A stretch of 64,000 nucleotides of DNA, taken from contig NZ_BCQT01000011.1 of assembly GCF_001552215.1 (NCBI RefSeq), forward strand, positions 124,001-188,000, given 5' to 3'. The notes below the pieces were generated by a model. That model saw only the letters and a program-made list of their open reading frames with translations. It did not search any database and was not told where the DNA came from. Positions within the stretch are counted from its first letter, which is position 1. Each line of letters opens with the position of its first letter. Position numbers and translations under genes: made by a program. The stretch is from Actinomadura macra NBRC 14102 (lineage in GTDB: Bacteria; Actinomycetota; Actinomycetes; Streptosporangiales; Streptosporangiaceae). This document shows positions 8,897 to 17,202 of the stretch, in pieces.

Positions 8897-8949
8897 TCCC
8901 ATCTTCGGGTGACCCGGCGCATTCCCGTGAACGGGTGATGTGCGGGGAA

Positions 8950-8969
8950 GAAACGATTTGTAGCGTTTC
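8950..8969. promoter_or_regulatory. Inverted repeat GAAACG-N8-CGTTTC upstream of the 8974 operon
   Basis: Perfect 6-bp arms sit five bases before the ATG at 8974, in the 77-bp gap after the LuxR gene. The position, across the leader of the NTF2-like/aldehyde dehydrogenase operon, suits a repressor site. The adjacent LuxR is the closest candidate binder, but nothing in the sequence proves it. Confidence 0.4.
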
Positions 8970-8973
8970 GGCC

Positions 8974-9372
8974 ATGGGATCACACAACAGTGTCACGGAA
9001 CTCAACGATCTGTTCGTCGAGGCGATGAACGCCGGTGATCTGGACGCCGCGTTGTCATGCTGGGACGAGCACACGGTGTTCCAGACGGGACCGGGTACGC
9101 CGCCGGCGCGTGGTACGGCTCAGCTGCGCGCGGCACTGGTGGAATTCCTCGAACTCAAGCCCCATCTGAAGATCGAGGAACTGCACCGGGTCGAGGCCGA
9201 CGACATCGTTCTGGTCGCACTCCGCTGGGAGCTGTCCGGGACCGGCGCCGACGGCGAACCGGTCGAGATGAGCGCGATCGACAGCAACGTCTTCCGTCGC
9301 CGGCCGGACGGCACGTGGCGCATCGTGATCGACAACCCGTTCCACTCCGTCCACCTCGGAATCGACTCGTGA
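8974..9372 (+). CDS. NTF2-like/SnoaL-like small protein
   Basis: 132 residues with a SnoaL/NTF2 cone-fold pattern: an N-terminal helix pair (TELNDLFVEAMNAGDLDAAL), then WDEHTVFQTGPG and strands ending DGTWRIVIDNPF. Members include ketosteroid-isomerase-like enzymes, dioxygenase small subunits and proteins of no known activity. It overlaps the aldehyde dehydrogenase by GTGA (9369-9372), so the two are translationally coupled. An acid/base isomerase or dehydratase role in the same pathway is possible, but not shown. Confidence 0.75.
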   Translation: MGSHNSVTELNDLFVEAMNAGDLDAALSCWDEHTVFQTGPGTPPARGTAQLRAALVEFLELKPHLKIEELHRVEADDIVLVALRWELSGTGADGEPVEMSAIDSNVFRRRPDGTWRIVIDNPFHSVHLGIDS

Positions 9373-10865
9373 CCGAGGTTGCGACCGGCCGCCCCACCAT
9401 CGACGAGCCCTTGCCGGCGATCGTCGGCGGCGAGCGGCGGCCGGTGCCGGCGGTGCTCCCGGCGGTCGAACCGGCGACCGGCCGGACGTGGGCGTACGTC
9501 GCCGACTGCGACGCCGCGGTCGTGGGCGAGGCGGTCGCGGCGGCGGCCACGGCGTTCGAGACATGGCGGACGACCTCCCTCGCGCAGCGACAGACCCTGC
9601 TGTGGGCGATAGCCGACCGGCTGACGGCGACGGCGCGGGACTGGCCGGCATTGCTCGCCACAGAGAACGGGCGGGCGATCCGTGAGGCGGAGCTGATCGA
9701 CGTGCCGACCGCGGCGGAGATCTTCCGCTACTTCGCCGGGATGGCGAGGAGCGTCCACGGCGAGACGATCCAGGGTGCGCCGGAGTCATCGCACGTCTAC
9801 ACCACCCGGCGCCCCCTCGGCGTCATCGCCGCGATCGTGCCGTGGAACTCGCCGCTCATCTCGGTCGCCCACAAACTGGCGCCGGCTCTCGCGGCGGGCA
9901 ACACGGTCGTGGTCAAACCGTCGGAGCTGGCGTCGGTGAGCACCGTCCGCTTCGTCGAGGCGATCGCGGACCTGCTGCCACCGGGTGTCGTCAACGTGGT
10001 CACCGGCCTGGGCGCGAGCGCGGGCGACGCGCTGGTCACCGACCCGCGCATCGCCAAGATCAGCTTTACCGGCGGTACGGCCAGCGCGCGGACGATCCTG
10101 AGCCGGGCGGGCACCCGGCTGACCCCCGCGCTCATGGAGCTCGGAGGCAAGGGCTCGCTCGTCGTGGGGCCGGACGCCGATCTCGACACGCTGACCGAGG
10201 ACGTGCTGACCGGGATCTTCGCCGCCAACGGTGAGGTCTGCTTCGCCGCGTCCCGCGTCCTCGCCCACGCCGACGTGCACGACGAGCTGCTGGAGCGCGT
10301 CACGGCACGCGCCGACCGGATCCGTGTCGGTGACCCGCTCGACCCGTCGACTCAGGTCGGCCCGCTCATCAGCATCGCGCATCGGGATCGTGTCGCGGGG
10401 GCGGTCGACAAGGCCGTCGGCGAGGGCGCCACCGTGCTCGCGGGGCACCTCGTCCCGGATCTGGGTGGTGACCTCGGTGAAGGAGCCTTCTACCGGCCGA
10501 CGGTCCTGGCCGACCCGGACGGGAGGACGAGCGCCTCGTGCGAGGAGTTCTTCGGCCCGGTCCTCACGGTCGAGCGCTGGTCGGACGAGGACGAGGTCGT
10601 GGCCCGTGCGAACGCGGTGGCCTACGGGCTCGCCAGCGGCGTGTGGACGACCGACCTGGCACGGGCGCACCGCATCGCCGGGCGCCTTGAGGCGGGCATG
10701 GTCTGGGTGAACACCTGGTTCGCCACACCTCTCGGCCAACCCCAGGGCGGCGTGAAGGCCAGCGGCTTCGGGCGCGAGGGCGCCGCGGAAACGATCTCCG
10801 AGTACCAGGCCACGAAGGTCGTCAACGTCAGTCTCGACACCGCGCGTCCCCCGATGTGGGACTGA
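9369..10865 (+). CDS. NAD(P)+-dependent aldehyde dehydrogenase
   Basis: 498-residue ALDH. It has PWNSPLI (cofactor and substrate loop), SFTGGTASA (nucleotide contact), the general base in MELGGKGS and the catalytic cysteine in NGEVCFAASR, followed by EEFFGPVL. Length is normal. The GTG start at 9369 overlaps the preceding stop. It would oxidise an aldehyde to an acid. The next genes encode a flavin oxygenase pair, so it may handle an aldehyde made by ring cleavage or C-C hydrolysis. Exact substrate unknown. Confidence 0.88.
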   Translation: MTEVATGRPTIDEPLPAIVGGERRPVPAVLPAVEPATGRTWAYVADCDAAVVGEAVAAAATAFETWRTTSLAQRQTLLWAIADRLTATARDWPALLATENGRAIREAELIDVPTAAEIFRYFAGMARSVHGETIQGAPESSHVYTTRRPLGVIAAIVPWNSPLISVAHKLAPALAAGNTVVVKPSELASVSTVRFVEAIADLLPPGVVNVVTGLGASAGDALVTDPRIAKISFTGGTASARTILSRAGTRLTPALMELGGKGSLVVGPDADLDTLTEDVLTGIFAANGEVCFAASRVLAHADVHDELLERVTARADRIRVGDPLDPSTQVGPLISIAHRDRVAGAVDKAVGEGATVLAGHLVPDLGGDLGEGAFYRPTVLADPDGRTSASCEEFFGPVLTVERWSDEDEVVARANAVAYGLASGVWTTDLARAHRIAGRLEAGMVWVNTWFATPLGQPQGGVKASGFGREGAAETISEYQATKVVNVSLDTARPPMWD

Positions 10866-10893
10866 CGCGCCACACGAACATCGTGGAGGAACC

Positions 10894-12102
10894 ATGGATT
10901 TCCGGCTGGACGAACAGAGTCAGCAAATGGCGGAGGTCGGAAAACGGCTCGCGGGCGAACTGGCGCGAAGCTCGGCCGCTGCGGACGAACAGCGCGCGAT
11001 CCCGGCGGAAAGCTTCGCCGCCCTGCGCTCGGCGGGGCTGTACGGTGCAGGACTGTCCACCGATCTGGGTGGGCTCGGCGTGCGGTCCACCGCGTGGCTG
11101 GCGACCGTCGAGCAACTCGCCCAGGGCGACGCCTCGACGGCGCTCGGATTCAACATGCACTACGTGGCCACACGCATCGCGGCGGAGCTGCCGTCGTTCG
11201 ACCCCGAGGTCAAGAAGCACGTGGCCTCGCTGGTGATCAACGACGGCGCGCTGATCTCGGCGCCGCTGTCCGAGCCGTCCTCGTCGAGCCTGCTGCCGGG
11301 GTCGTTCCTGCCGACGGTGACGGCCGCCCGCACCGCCGACGGCGGCCTGCGCGTCAACGGGACCAAGATGTACGCATCGATCTGGGAGGCGAGCGACTAC
11401 GCCTTCATGTTCGCCCGGCCCGACTGGAGCGACGATCCGACGTCGGTCATCGCGTTCCTGCTCCCGGTCGCGCAACCGGAACACATCGTCGTCGACGACG
11501 TCTGGGACACGCTCGGGATGCGGGCGACGCGCAGCAACCGGGTGAGCATCACCGACGCGCACGTCCCCGCGGATCTCGTTCTGGGGCCGATCGACGACTT
11601 CGTCACCAACTGGATCGTCGCGCAGGCGGCCGTCAGCTGGGGCGGCTACACCGGCTGCTATCTCGGGCTCGCCGAAGCGATGGTGACCTGGCTGGCCGAG
11701 AACCTCGGCACCCGGATGGCGAAGGGATACGCCCAGCCGATGGGCTACCACCCGACGATCAGTTCGGCGGTCGGGCGCGTCGCGACGCAGGTCGAAGCCG
11801 CCCGGCTGATGATGTACCAGGCCGCGTGGAAGGCGGACACGGCCGGCTCGGGTCTCGGCACCTGCCACGCCTATCTTCAGGCGAAGCTGATGCTGGCGGA
11901 CGCGATCGGGCGGGTCATCGAGCTCGGCACCACCGCGGGCGGCCTCAACGCCCTGATGCGCCCCAAGGGATACGAGCGCATGCTGCGCGACGTGACGACC
12001 GCGGCGATCATGCCGCCGAACGCGTACGCCTGCGCCGAGATGGCCGGACTGATGACGATGGGGCTGGACCCGGGTCAGGCCCCCTCACTGGCCACGGCCT
12101 GA
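10894..12102 (+). CDS. Acyl-CoA-dehydrogenase-fold flavoprotein, probable flavin-dependent monooxygenase
   Basis: 402 residues with the ACAD three-domain plan. At the end, where dehydrogenases have the EGT segment with the catalytic glutamate, this protein reads RDVTTAAIMPPNAYACAEMA, so the base is absent. A flavin reductase gene follows 16 bases later. ACAD-fold oxygenases such as HsaA and DszC pair with just such reductases and use FMNH2 or FADH2 and O2. The likely role is hydroxylation or oxidative cleavage of an aromatic or cyclic substrate. A dehydrogenase cannot be fully excluded. Confidence 0.72.
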   Translation: MDFRLDEQSQQMAEVGKRLAGELARSSAAADEQRAIPAESFAALRSAGLYGAGLSTDLGGLGVRSTAWLATVEQLAQGDASTALGFNMHYVATRIAAELPSFDPEVKKHVASLVINDGALISAPLSEPSSSSLLPGSFLPTVTAARTADGGLRVNGTKMYASIWEASDYAFMFARPDWSDDPTSVIAFLLPVAQPEHIVVDDVWDTLGMRATRSNRVSITDAHVPADLVLGPIDDFVTNWIVAQAAVSWGGYTGCYLGLAEAMVTWLAENLGTRMAKGYAQPMGYHPTISSAVGRVATQVEAARLMMYQAAWKADTAGSGLGTCHAYLQAKLMLADAIGRVIELGTTAGGLNALMRPKGYERMLRDVTTAAIMPPNAYACAEMAGLMTMGLDPGQAPSLATA

Positions 12103-12118
12103 AGGCCAGGTGGTCGAA

Positions 12119-12607
12119 ATGGAGGAGGTCACCGAGGACGTCGCCGCGCTCCGGCGGACCTTCGGGTGTTTCCCGTCGGGAGTGACGGCGGTCTGCGCCC
12201 TCGTCGACGGGACGCCGACCGGTATGGCGGCGAGTTCGTTCACCGCGGTGTCGCTGGCCCCGCCCCTGGTGTCGATATGCGTCCAGAACACCTCGGAGAC
12301 CTGGCCGAAGCTGCGGCACGCGCCGCGGTTCGGGCTGAGCGTGCTCGCCGAGAACCACAACGAGGCCTGCATACGCCTGTCCCGCAAGGAAGGCGACCGC
12401 TTCAACGGGGTCGACTGGGAGGCACGGCCGGGCGGTGGGGTGTTCGTCCTCGACGCCACCGCCTGGCTGGACTGCCGCCTCCATGACGAGATTCCGGCCG
12501 GCGATCATGTGATCGTGCTGCTGGAGGTCCAGGGCCTGCTCGCCAGGCCGGAAACCCCTCCGCTGGTCTTCCACACCAGCCGGTTCCGGCGGCTGGCGCC
12601 GGTCTGA
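12119..12607 (+). CDS. Flavin reductase (HpaC/HsaB-like), partner of the 10894 oxygenase
   Basis: 162 residues of the flavin reductase-like split-barrel family. Typical features are an N-terminal RRTFGCFPSGVTAVCA, then TGMAASSFTAVSLAPPLVSI, the FMN/FAD-binding segment, and FGLSVLAENH. Such proteins use NAD(P)H to supply reduced flavin to a monooxygenase. The ATG at 12119 follows AGGTGG at five bases; GTG at 12110 is in frame but less likely. The hairpin at 12673-12714 ends the operon. Confidence 0.83.
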   Translation: MEEVTEDVAALRRTFGCFPSGVTAVCALVDGTPTGMAASSFTAVSLAPPLVSICVQNTSETWPKLRHAPRFGLSVLAENHNEACIRLSRKEGDRFNGVDWEARPGGGVFVLDATAWLDCRLHDEIPAGDHVIVLLEVQGLLARPETPPLVFHTSRFRRLAPV

Positions 12608-12672
12608 GGAGGAGCGGGTGGGTGAGGCGACGGCAACGCTTCACAATCGCGTCCTGTTGACCCAGGGACGCA

Positions 12673-12714
12673 CGTGGCACGGGCACCGGTGGAGATTCCA
12701 GCGCCCGTGCCACG
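12673..12714 (+). terminator. Strong hairpin after the flavin reductase gene
   Basis: A perfect 12-bp stem (CGTGGCACGGGC with GCCCGTGCCACG) and an 18-base loop lie 65 bases after the flavin reductase stop. No clear U-tract follows, which is common for actinobacterial terminators. It separates the 8974-12607 operon from the MaoC gene. Confidence 0.7.
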
Positions 12715-12767
12715 GCTCTTCCCGCCCGCGCGGGTCCGCCCGCGGTCGCTGTGATCCAGCCCTCGAT

Positions 12768-12799
12768 TTGTACTGCCATATCGATGAAGTTGATAACAT
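12768..12799 (+). promoter_or_regulatory. Candidate promoter before the MaoC gene
   Basis: TTGTAC at 12768 and TGATAA at 12791 are 17 bases apart, in an AT-rich island of the 304-bp gap 12608-12911. A short dyad, TATC-N9-GATA, lies across the second box. Together with the hairpin at 12673 this accounts for the gap; I see no gene in it. Confidence 0.35.
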
Positions 12800-12911
12800 T
12801 TAGGAACTAGGAACCTGTGGTGACTGCTGAACGCAGAGCGGTTTTGGCATCACATTATTCTTCTTGCCGGCATGGCTTCGAGGGCCCGCCGGCCTGAGCC
12901 GGAGGTGACCG

Positions 12912-13958
12912 ATGTCGCCGGACGCCGTGGCGCGCCGCGGGGAGGGCCTGGTGAGCGTCCGCGTGGAAACGGTCGACGGTCCCTACTTCGAGGACCTTCA
13001 CCATGGGCAGCGCTTCGGGAACAGCCCCGCCCGGACCCTCACCGAGGGGTTGGCCGCCGCCCACCAGGCCGTCGTCGGGTGCCGGTCACCGCTTGTGCTG
13101 GATCACGGGCTGTCCCGGCGGGTGCTCGGCGGCGAGGGTGTCCTGGCCGCTCCGAACCTCGTCTGGGACGTCGCCATCGGCCAGTCGACGACGGCGACGC
13201 ACACGGTCGTGGCGAACCTCTTCTACCGGGGGGTGGTCTTCCGGCGGGCTCCACGGCTGGGCGACACCCTGCGCACGGTCACCGAGGTCGTCGGTCTCCG
13301 GCAGAACTCCCGCCGCCCGGGACGGCCCGCGACCGGCCTGGCCGCGTTGCGGATCAGCACGGTCGACCAGGACGACCGCCCGATCCTGGACTTCTGGCGT
13401 TGTGCCATGCTGCCGCTGCGGGATCAGGCCGTCGAGACCGGGCACGCCGACGATCTGTCCGTGATCGGCGCCGATCCCGGGCGGGACGAGATGGCCGCGG
13501 TCGCGTCCGGATGGGACCTCGCCTCCTACCGGGACGCGCTGCCCGGCCGTCACTTCGCCGGTCTCGCACAGGGCGACGTCTTCACGGTGACCGGCGGAGA
13601 CGTCGTGTCCTCAGCACCCGAACTGGCCCGGCTCACGCTGAACGTCGCCAAGGTGCATCACGACGCCACCGCCGGTGATCAGGGCCGGCTGGTCTACGGC
13701 GGTCACACCATCGGCATCGCCCTGCACCAGGCGGTCCGGGCACTGCCGGAACTCGTCACCGTCGTCGGCTGGCATGGCTGCGACCACCTCGGCCCGGTCC
13801 GCGAGGGGGACACGCTGACCAGTACCGTCGAGGTCGAGCGGACCGAGCCGCTCGCGCGTGGCGGGTTGGTTCACCTGCGCTCGCTCGTCCGGTCGGTTCG
13901 CGCCGGTGCCACACCGGCCGACGTTCTGGACTGGCGGCTCGTCGCCCTGTTCGCCTGA
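12912..13958 (+). CDS. MaoC-like double-hotdog acyl dehydratase/hydratase
   Basis: 348 residues, too long for one hotdog. There are two related halves, the first with PARTLTEGLAAAHQ and FYRGVVFRRAPRLGDTL and the second with LNVAKVHHDATAGDQGRLVYGGH, the latter resembling the MaoC active-site loop with Asp and His. Double-hotdog MaoC proteins hydrate enoyl-CoA or related thioesters such as mesaconyl-CoA. GGAGG lies seven bases before ATG 12912. It stands alone after a terminator and before a GntR gene, so it may be the first gene of the next regulon. Confidence 0.8.
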   Translation: MSPDAVARRGEGLVSVRVETVDGPYFEDLHHGQRFGNSPARTLTEGLAAAHQAVVGCRSPLVLDHGLSRRVLGGEGVLAAPNLVWDVAIGQSTTATHTVVANLFYRGVVFRRAPRLGDTLRTVTEVVGLRQNSRRPGRPATGLAALRISTVDQDDRPILDFWRCAMLPLRDQAVETGHADDLSVIGADPGRDEMAAVASGWDLASYRDALPGRHFAGLAQGDVFTVTGGDVVSSAPELARLTLNVAKVHHDATAGDQGRLVYGGHTIGIALHQAVRALPELVTVVGWHGCDHLGPVREGDTLTSTVEVERTEPLARGGLVHLRSLVRSVRAGATPADVLDWRLVALFA

Positions 13959-14042
13959 TGGGGACGAGCCGGTCGCCGGGGACCGGAGATCGAGGACGCG
14001 CGGCATAATCGCCGACCGGGGCGAGGAGACCAGAGGTGAGCG

Positions 14043-14786
14043 ATGGGCGCGCAGCGTAGGGAGAGCGGCTACCGCGCGCTGGCCCGGGAGATACGCGAGC
14101 AGATCCTGCAAGGGCACTACGCGGACGGGCGGCGGCTCCCGACGGAGGCGGAGCTGTCCGAGCGGCACCGGGTGAGCCGGCAGACGGTCCGGCGGGCGTT
14201 CCAGGATCTCGTGGCCGAGGGCATGGTCTACCGCGTGCCCGGCCGGGGGACCTTCGCCGCCCCTCGGAGCAACGGTTACCTGCGCCAGTTCGGATCGATC
14301 GACGACCTGATGGGCCTGTCGGTCGACACGCGGATGCAGATCACGACGCCGCTGCGCCGCCGGATCGACGTGGACGCCGCCGGCCGGCTGAGGTTGCCCG
14401 ACGACCTGGTCTACCGCGTCGACTTCCGGCGGGTTCACGACGGGACGCCGTTCTGTCTCACCACCGTCACATTGCCCGCCGATGTCGGCCTCCTGCTGGC
14501 GCCGGTCACCGAACTCGCCACGCCCGGGGCGACCAGTGAGCTGACGATCATCGGGCTGCTCGACGGCAGGCTGGAAGCGCCGATCGCCGAGGCGGAGCAG
14601 AGCGTCACGGTCGCGCTCGCCGACACGGAGGCTGCGGCGCAACTGGGCTGTGCCCCCGGGCATCGGCTGCTGCGGATCGATCGCCTGTACCTGGACACCA
14701 CGGGTACCCCGGTCGAACTGGCGGTCAGCCGTTTCCTGCCCGAGTTGCATTCCTATCGCACCAGACTGCGCCGCAGCACGAGATAA
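14043..14786 (+). CDS. GntR-family regulator, HutC/UTRA type
   Basis: 247 residues. The N-terminal GntR winged helix reads LPTEAELSERHRVSRQTVRR then GMVYRVPGRGTF, and the UTRA effector domain includes VYRVDFRRVHDGTPFCLTTV and ends ELAVSRFLPELHSYRTRL. HutC-type regulators usually repress until a pathway metabolite binds. The dyad at 15006-15026, between this gene and the ABC importer, is the obvious operator candidate. Confidence 0.87.
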   Translation: MGAQRRESGYRALAREIREQILQGHYADGRRLPTEAELSERHRVSRQTVRRAFQDLVAEGMVYRVPGRGTFAAPRSNGYLRQFGSIDDLMGLSVDTRMQITTPLRRRIDVDAAGRLRLPDDLVYRVDFRRVHDGTPFCLTTVTLPADVGLLLAPVTELATPGATSELTIIGLLDGRLEAPIAEAEQSVTVALADTEAAAQLGCAPGHRLLRIDRLYLDTTGTPVELAVSRFLPELHSYRTRLRRSTR

Positions 14787-15005
14787 CGGCCGGCCGGGTT
14801 CGGGCCTTCCGGCTGGGCCGATGAGGGGCCGTGAGCCGCTGGGCTTCGGCTCGCCGCCAAGCTCCGGCGGCGGTCGGATGCCGGCCTGTTGGCGTCCTGG
14901 TTCGATGGAACCGCAGATCAGACCCTGTGCCGCTATCACGGGCGCTCCGTTTCGCCCGGCGTCCGGCCGTCCCTTGAAGATTCCATGGCCCTACATTGAC
15001 GGCCA

Positions 15006-15026
15006 GATGTTGCATGTGACAACATC
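15006..15026. promoter_or_regulatory. Dyad GATGTTG-N7-CAACATC, candidate GntR operator
   Basis: Perfect 7-bp arms around CATGTGA lie just after a TTGACG element (14996-15001), so they would overlap a promoter core for the importer operon starting at 15143. The rest of the 356-bp gap 14787-15142 shows no gene. HutC-class regulators bind AT-centred dyads of this kind; the gene at 14043 is the closest. Confidence 0.5.
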
Positions 15027-15142
15027 CGCCAGACGTGAGCGGCGCCACATCCACGTCAGTGGGGCCTCAGTGGCAGTCAGAGGAGCGAGCTTGCGCAGGC
15101 CCGGCCACGGGTCGGCATCGCGCCGCGGAAAGCGAGGGGTTC

Positions 15143-16117
15143 ATGAGGGTACGGGCACGCGTTCTCGGCTCGGTGCTGATCGGAGCGTCACTCGTCCTCG
15201 CCGGTTGTGGCGGGGGCGACTCGGAGGGCGGGAGCAAGACGGCGAAGATCACCGTCGCGACCCAGCCGGACTTCTTCGGGGTGCCGCTGTACTTCGCGGT
15301 GCAGAAGGGCTTCCTGAAGAAGCAGGGGCTGGACGCCAAACTCCAGAAGTACCCGACCGGCGTGGAGGGCACGGAGGCCGTGGCGACCGGCCAGGCGGAC
15401 TTCACCACGGTGGCGGGGTTCCCCGTCGTCAGCCTGGCGGCGCAGAAGGCCCAGGTGAAGGTCATCGGCCACAACGCGACCTCCTCGCAGTGGTGGGGGT
15501 TCGTCACCGACGGCAGCATCAGCAAGCCGTCCGACCTCGAAGGCAAGACCGTCGGGTTCCAGTCCAACTCCACCGCCAACTACTGGTTCGACAGGTTCGT
15601 GGAGTACCACAAGCTGGATCGTTCCAAGATCAAGATCATGGACGCGAAGTTCGCGCAGCTCGTCCCCGCCTTCGCACAGCGCAAGGCCAACGCGATCATC
15701 CACTTCGAGCCCAACGTCTCCAAGGCCGTGGCCAGCGTCAGCGGCGCCAAGGTGACCTGGTGGGGCGGCGACGACGGCCTGCTGCCGTTCTACGGGTACG
15801 TGGCGGCGGGACCGAAGGTCTACAAGGACAAGGAAACGGCTCTGCGCGTCCTGCGCGGACTGCGCGAGACGGCCGCCTACATGAAGAGCAACCCGGCGGA
15901 GGTCGTCACGTTCGTCAAGGAACTGACCGGGATGTCGGACGACGGACAGGTCCAGAAGATCCTGGCCCAGATCGACTTCAGCCTCTCGTTCGATCCCAAG
16001 AGCATCGACCAGATCCAGGCGATCGCCGACTACCAGCTACAGCACAAGAACATCAAGGCCCGCGTGGACGCCAAGAGCCTCGTCGAAGCGACCTGGGTGC
16101 AGGAAGCCGGCCAGTAA
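15143..16117 (+). CDS. ABC transporter substrate-binding lipoprotein, sulfonate/taurine/nitrate (NMT1/SsuA-like) type
   Basis: 324 residues. The signal sequence runs to the lipobox LVLAGC, so it is a lipoprotein on the outer face of the membrane. The mature part begins with KITVATQPDFFGVPLYFAVQKGFLKKQ and has GVEGTEAVATGQADF and DLEGKTVGFQS, all typical of SsuA/ThiY-like binding proteins. The cargo is not predictable: the family carries sulfonates, phthalate-like aromatics and thiamine precursors. The ATG at 15143 follows GCGAGGGG. A strong hairpin follows the gene. Confidence 0.85.
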   Translation: MRVRARVLGSVLIGASLVLAGCGGGDSEGGSKTAKITVATQPDFFGVPLYFAVQKGFLKKQGLDAKLQKYPTGVEGTEAVATGQADFTTVAGFPVVSLAAQKAQVKVIGHNATSSQWWGFVTDGSISKPSDLEGKTVGFQSNSTANYWFDRFVEYHKLDRSKIKIMDAKFAQLVPAFAQRKANAIIHFEPNVSKAVASVSGAKVTWWGGDDGLLPFYGYVAAGPKVYKDKETALRVLRGLRETAAYMKSNPAEVVTFVKELTGMSDDGQVQKILAQIDFSLSFDPKSIDQIQAIADYQLQHKNIKARVDAKSLVEATWVQEAGQ

Positions 16118-16119
16118 CG

Positions 16120-16159
16120 CCTGCACGGCGGGCGGAAACCGGCCCGCCCGCCGTGCAGG
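16120..16159 (+). terminator. Intra-operon hairpin after the binding-protein gene
   Basis: A perfect 14-bp stem (CCTGCACGGCGGGC with GCCCGCCGTGCAGG) and a 12-base loop sit in the 75-bp gap between the binding protein and the LLM gene. Such hairpins often act as partial terminators or 3' stabilisers that leave binding protein in excess over the membrane parts. Confidence 0.75.
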
Positions 16160-16192
16160 ACATCACCACTCAGCCAGGAAGGGGAACGGCCC

Positions 16193-17146
16193 GTGGACAT
16201 CGGGATCTCACATCTGCCGGCGTCGCCTTCCCGGGCGCTGCGCCTGGCGCAGATCGCCGAGAGCACCGGCATCGGGCGATTCGGGGTCGCCGACTCGTCC
16301 CACCTGTTCGGCGCCATGTACCCCACCGTGCAACTGATCCTGTCCAAGACATCACGGATCAAGGTGGGGCCGTTCGTCACCAATCCCGTCACCCGTCACC
16401 CGTCCGTGCACGCGGCGGACATCGCCGCGCTCGCGACGCTCCACGCCCCCGGCCGGCTGGCGGTCGTGATGGGCACCGGCGACTCGGCGGTGCACAGCGT
16501 CGGGTTGCGTCCGGCCCCGGCCGAGCAAGTGCGTCTCGCGCTGGAAACGATCCGCGGCGTGGTCCCGGACGCGGTGACGCTGGAGCTGGCGGCGAGCGGA
16601 CCGAAGGCCGCCTCGATGATCGCCCCCGGCATCGACGGTCTGGTACTGGGAGGCGGCTTGTCCGCGTCCTGGACGCGGCATCTCATCGCCGCGGCCGGCA
16701 GCCGTCCGGACGGGCCGGTGGGCGCGCGGGTCTTCCTGATCGGCCACCTGGTGGAACGCGAGGATCAGGTGCCGTGGGCACGCGAGGCCGTGCGCGCCTC
16801 GGTCCTGGCGGTGGCCCGGCACGCCATCGGCGGCGGCATGGCCGCCCGGGACGTGCCGGTCCGGCTGCGTCCAGGTCTAGAGCAGGCATTCGCCCGCTAC
16901 GACTTCGCGGCGCACGCCAAGGCGGGCGGCGTCAACGAGCGACTGCTGGACGACTACGCAGAAGAAGAGGCGTACCTGTTCGAGCGCTTCGCAGCGGTGG
17001 GCACCGCGGGCAGCGTCGCCGAGCGCCTCCGGGCGTTCCAGCGGGAGAGCGGGATCGACGGCGTGGTGCTGAGCACCACCGTGCCCGACCCCGACTCGCA
17101 CGTCGCCCTCGCGGGGGAACGACTGACCGCCGCGCTGGGCCCATGA
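16193..17146 (+). CDS. LLM-class flavin (F420 or FMN)-dependent oxidoreductase
   Basis: 317-residue luciferase-like (beta/alpha)8 barrel: MDIGISHLPASPSRALRLAQ, GRFGVADSSHLF, TSRIKVGPFVTNPVTRHPSV and the conserved region MGTGDSAV. In actinomycetes many such proteins use F420; others use FMNH2, as in SsuD alkanesulfonate monooxygenase. Location inside an SsuABC-like importer operon makes it the likely first catabolic enzyme for the imported compound. GTG at 16193 has AGGAAGGGGA upstream. Confidence 0.8.
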   Translation: MDIGISHLPASPSRALRLAQIAESTGIGRFGVADSSHLFGAMYPTVQLILSKTSRIKVGPFVTNPVTRHPSVHAADIAALATLHAPGRLAVVMGTGDSAVHSVGLRPAPAEQVRLALETIRGVVPDAVTLELAASGPKAASMIAPGIDGLVLGGGLSASWTRHLIAAAGSRPDGPVGARVFLIGHLVEREDQVPWAREAVRASVLAVARHAIGGGMAARDVPVRLRPGLEQAFARYDFAAHAKAGGVNERLLDDYAEEEAYLFERFAAVGTAGSVAERLRAFQRESGIDGVVLSTTVPDPDSHVALAGERLTAALGP

Positions 17147-17202
17147 GCGCGGACACCCCGACGACCCCAAACAACACTTCTGACGGGAGAGGTCGCACAT
17201 GA
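17143..17202 (+). CDS. 19-residue minicistron linking LLM and ATPase genes
   Basis: An ATG at 17143 overlaps the LLM stop (ATGA) and encodes MSADTPTTPNNTSDGRGRT, whose stop overlaps the ATPase ATG at 17199 (again ATGA). Both junctions are the re-initiation type. The ATPase gene also has its own GGGAGAGG site within the minicistron, so this may be a translational bridge or simple chance. A similar short frame occurs at 19709. Confidence 0.35.
   Translation: MSADTPTTPNNTSDGRGRT

Noticed and set aside
10894..12102. Ordinary acyl-CoA dehydrogenase
   Set aside because: The catalytic glutamate segment is missing and a flavin reductase is adjacent; the gene at 25677 shows what an intact family member looks like.
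12618..12803. Short plus-strand frame in the gap before the MaoC gene
   Set aside because: It runs through the terminator hairpin and the promoter-like island, and has no recognisable product.
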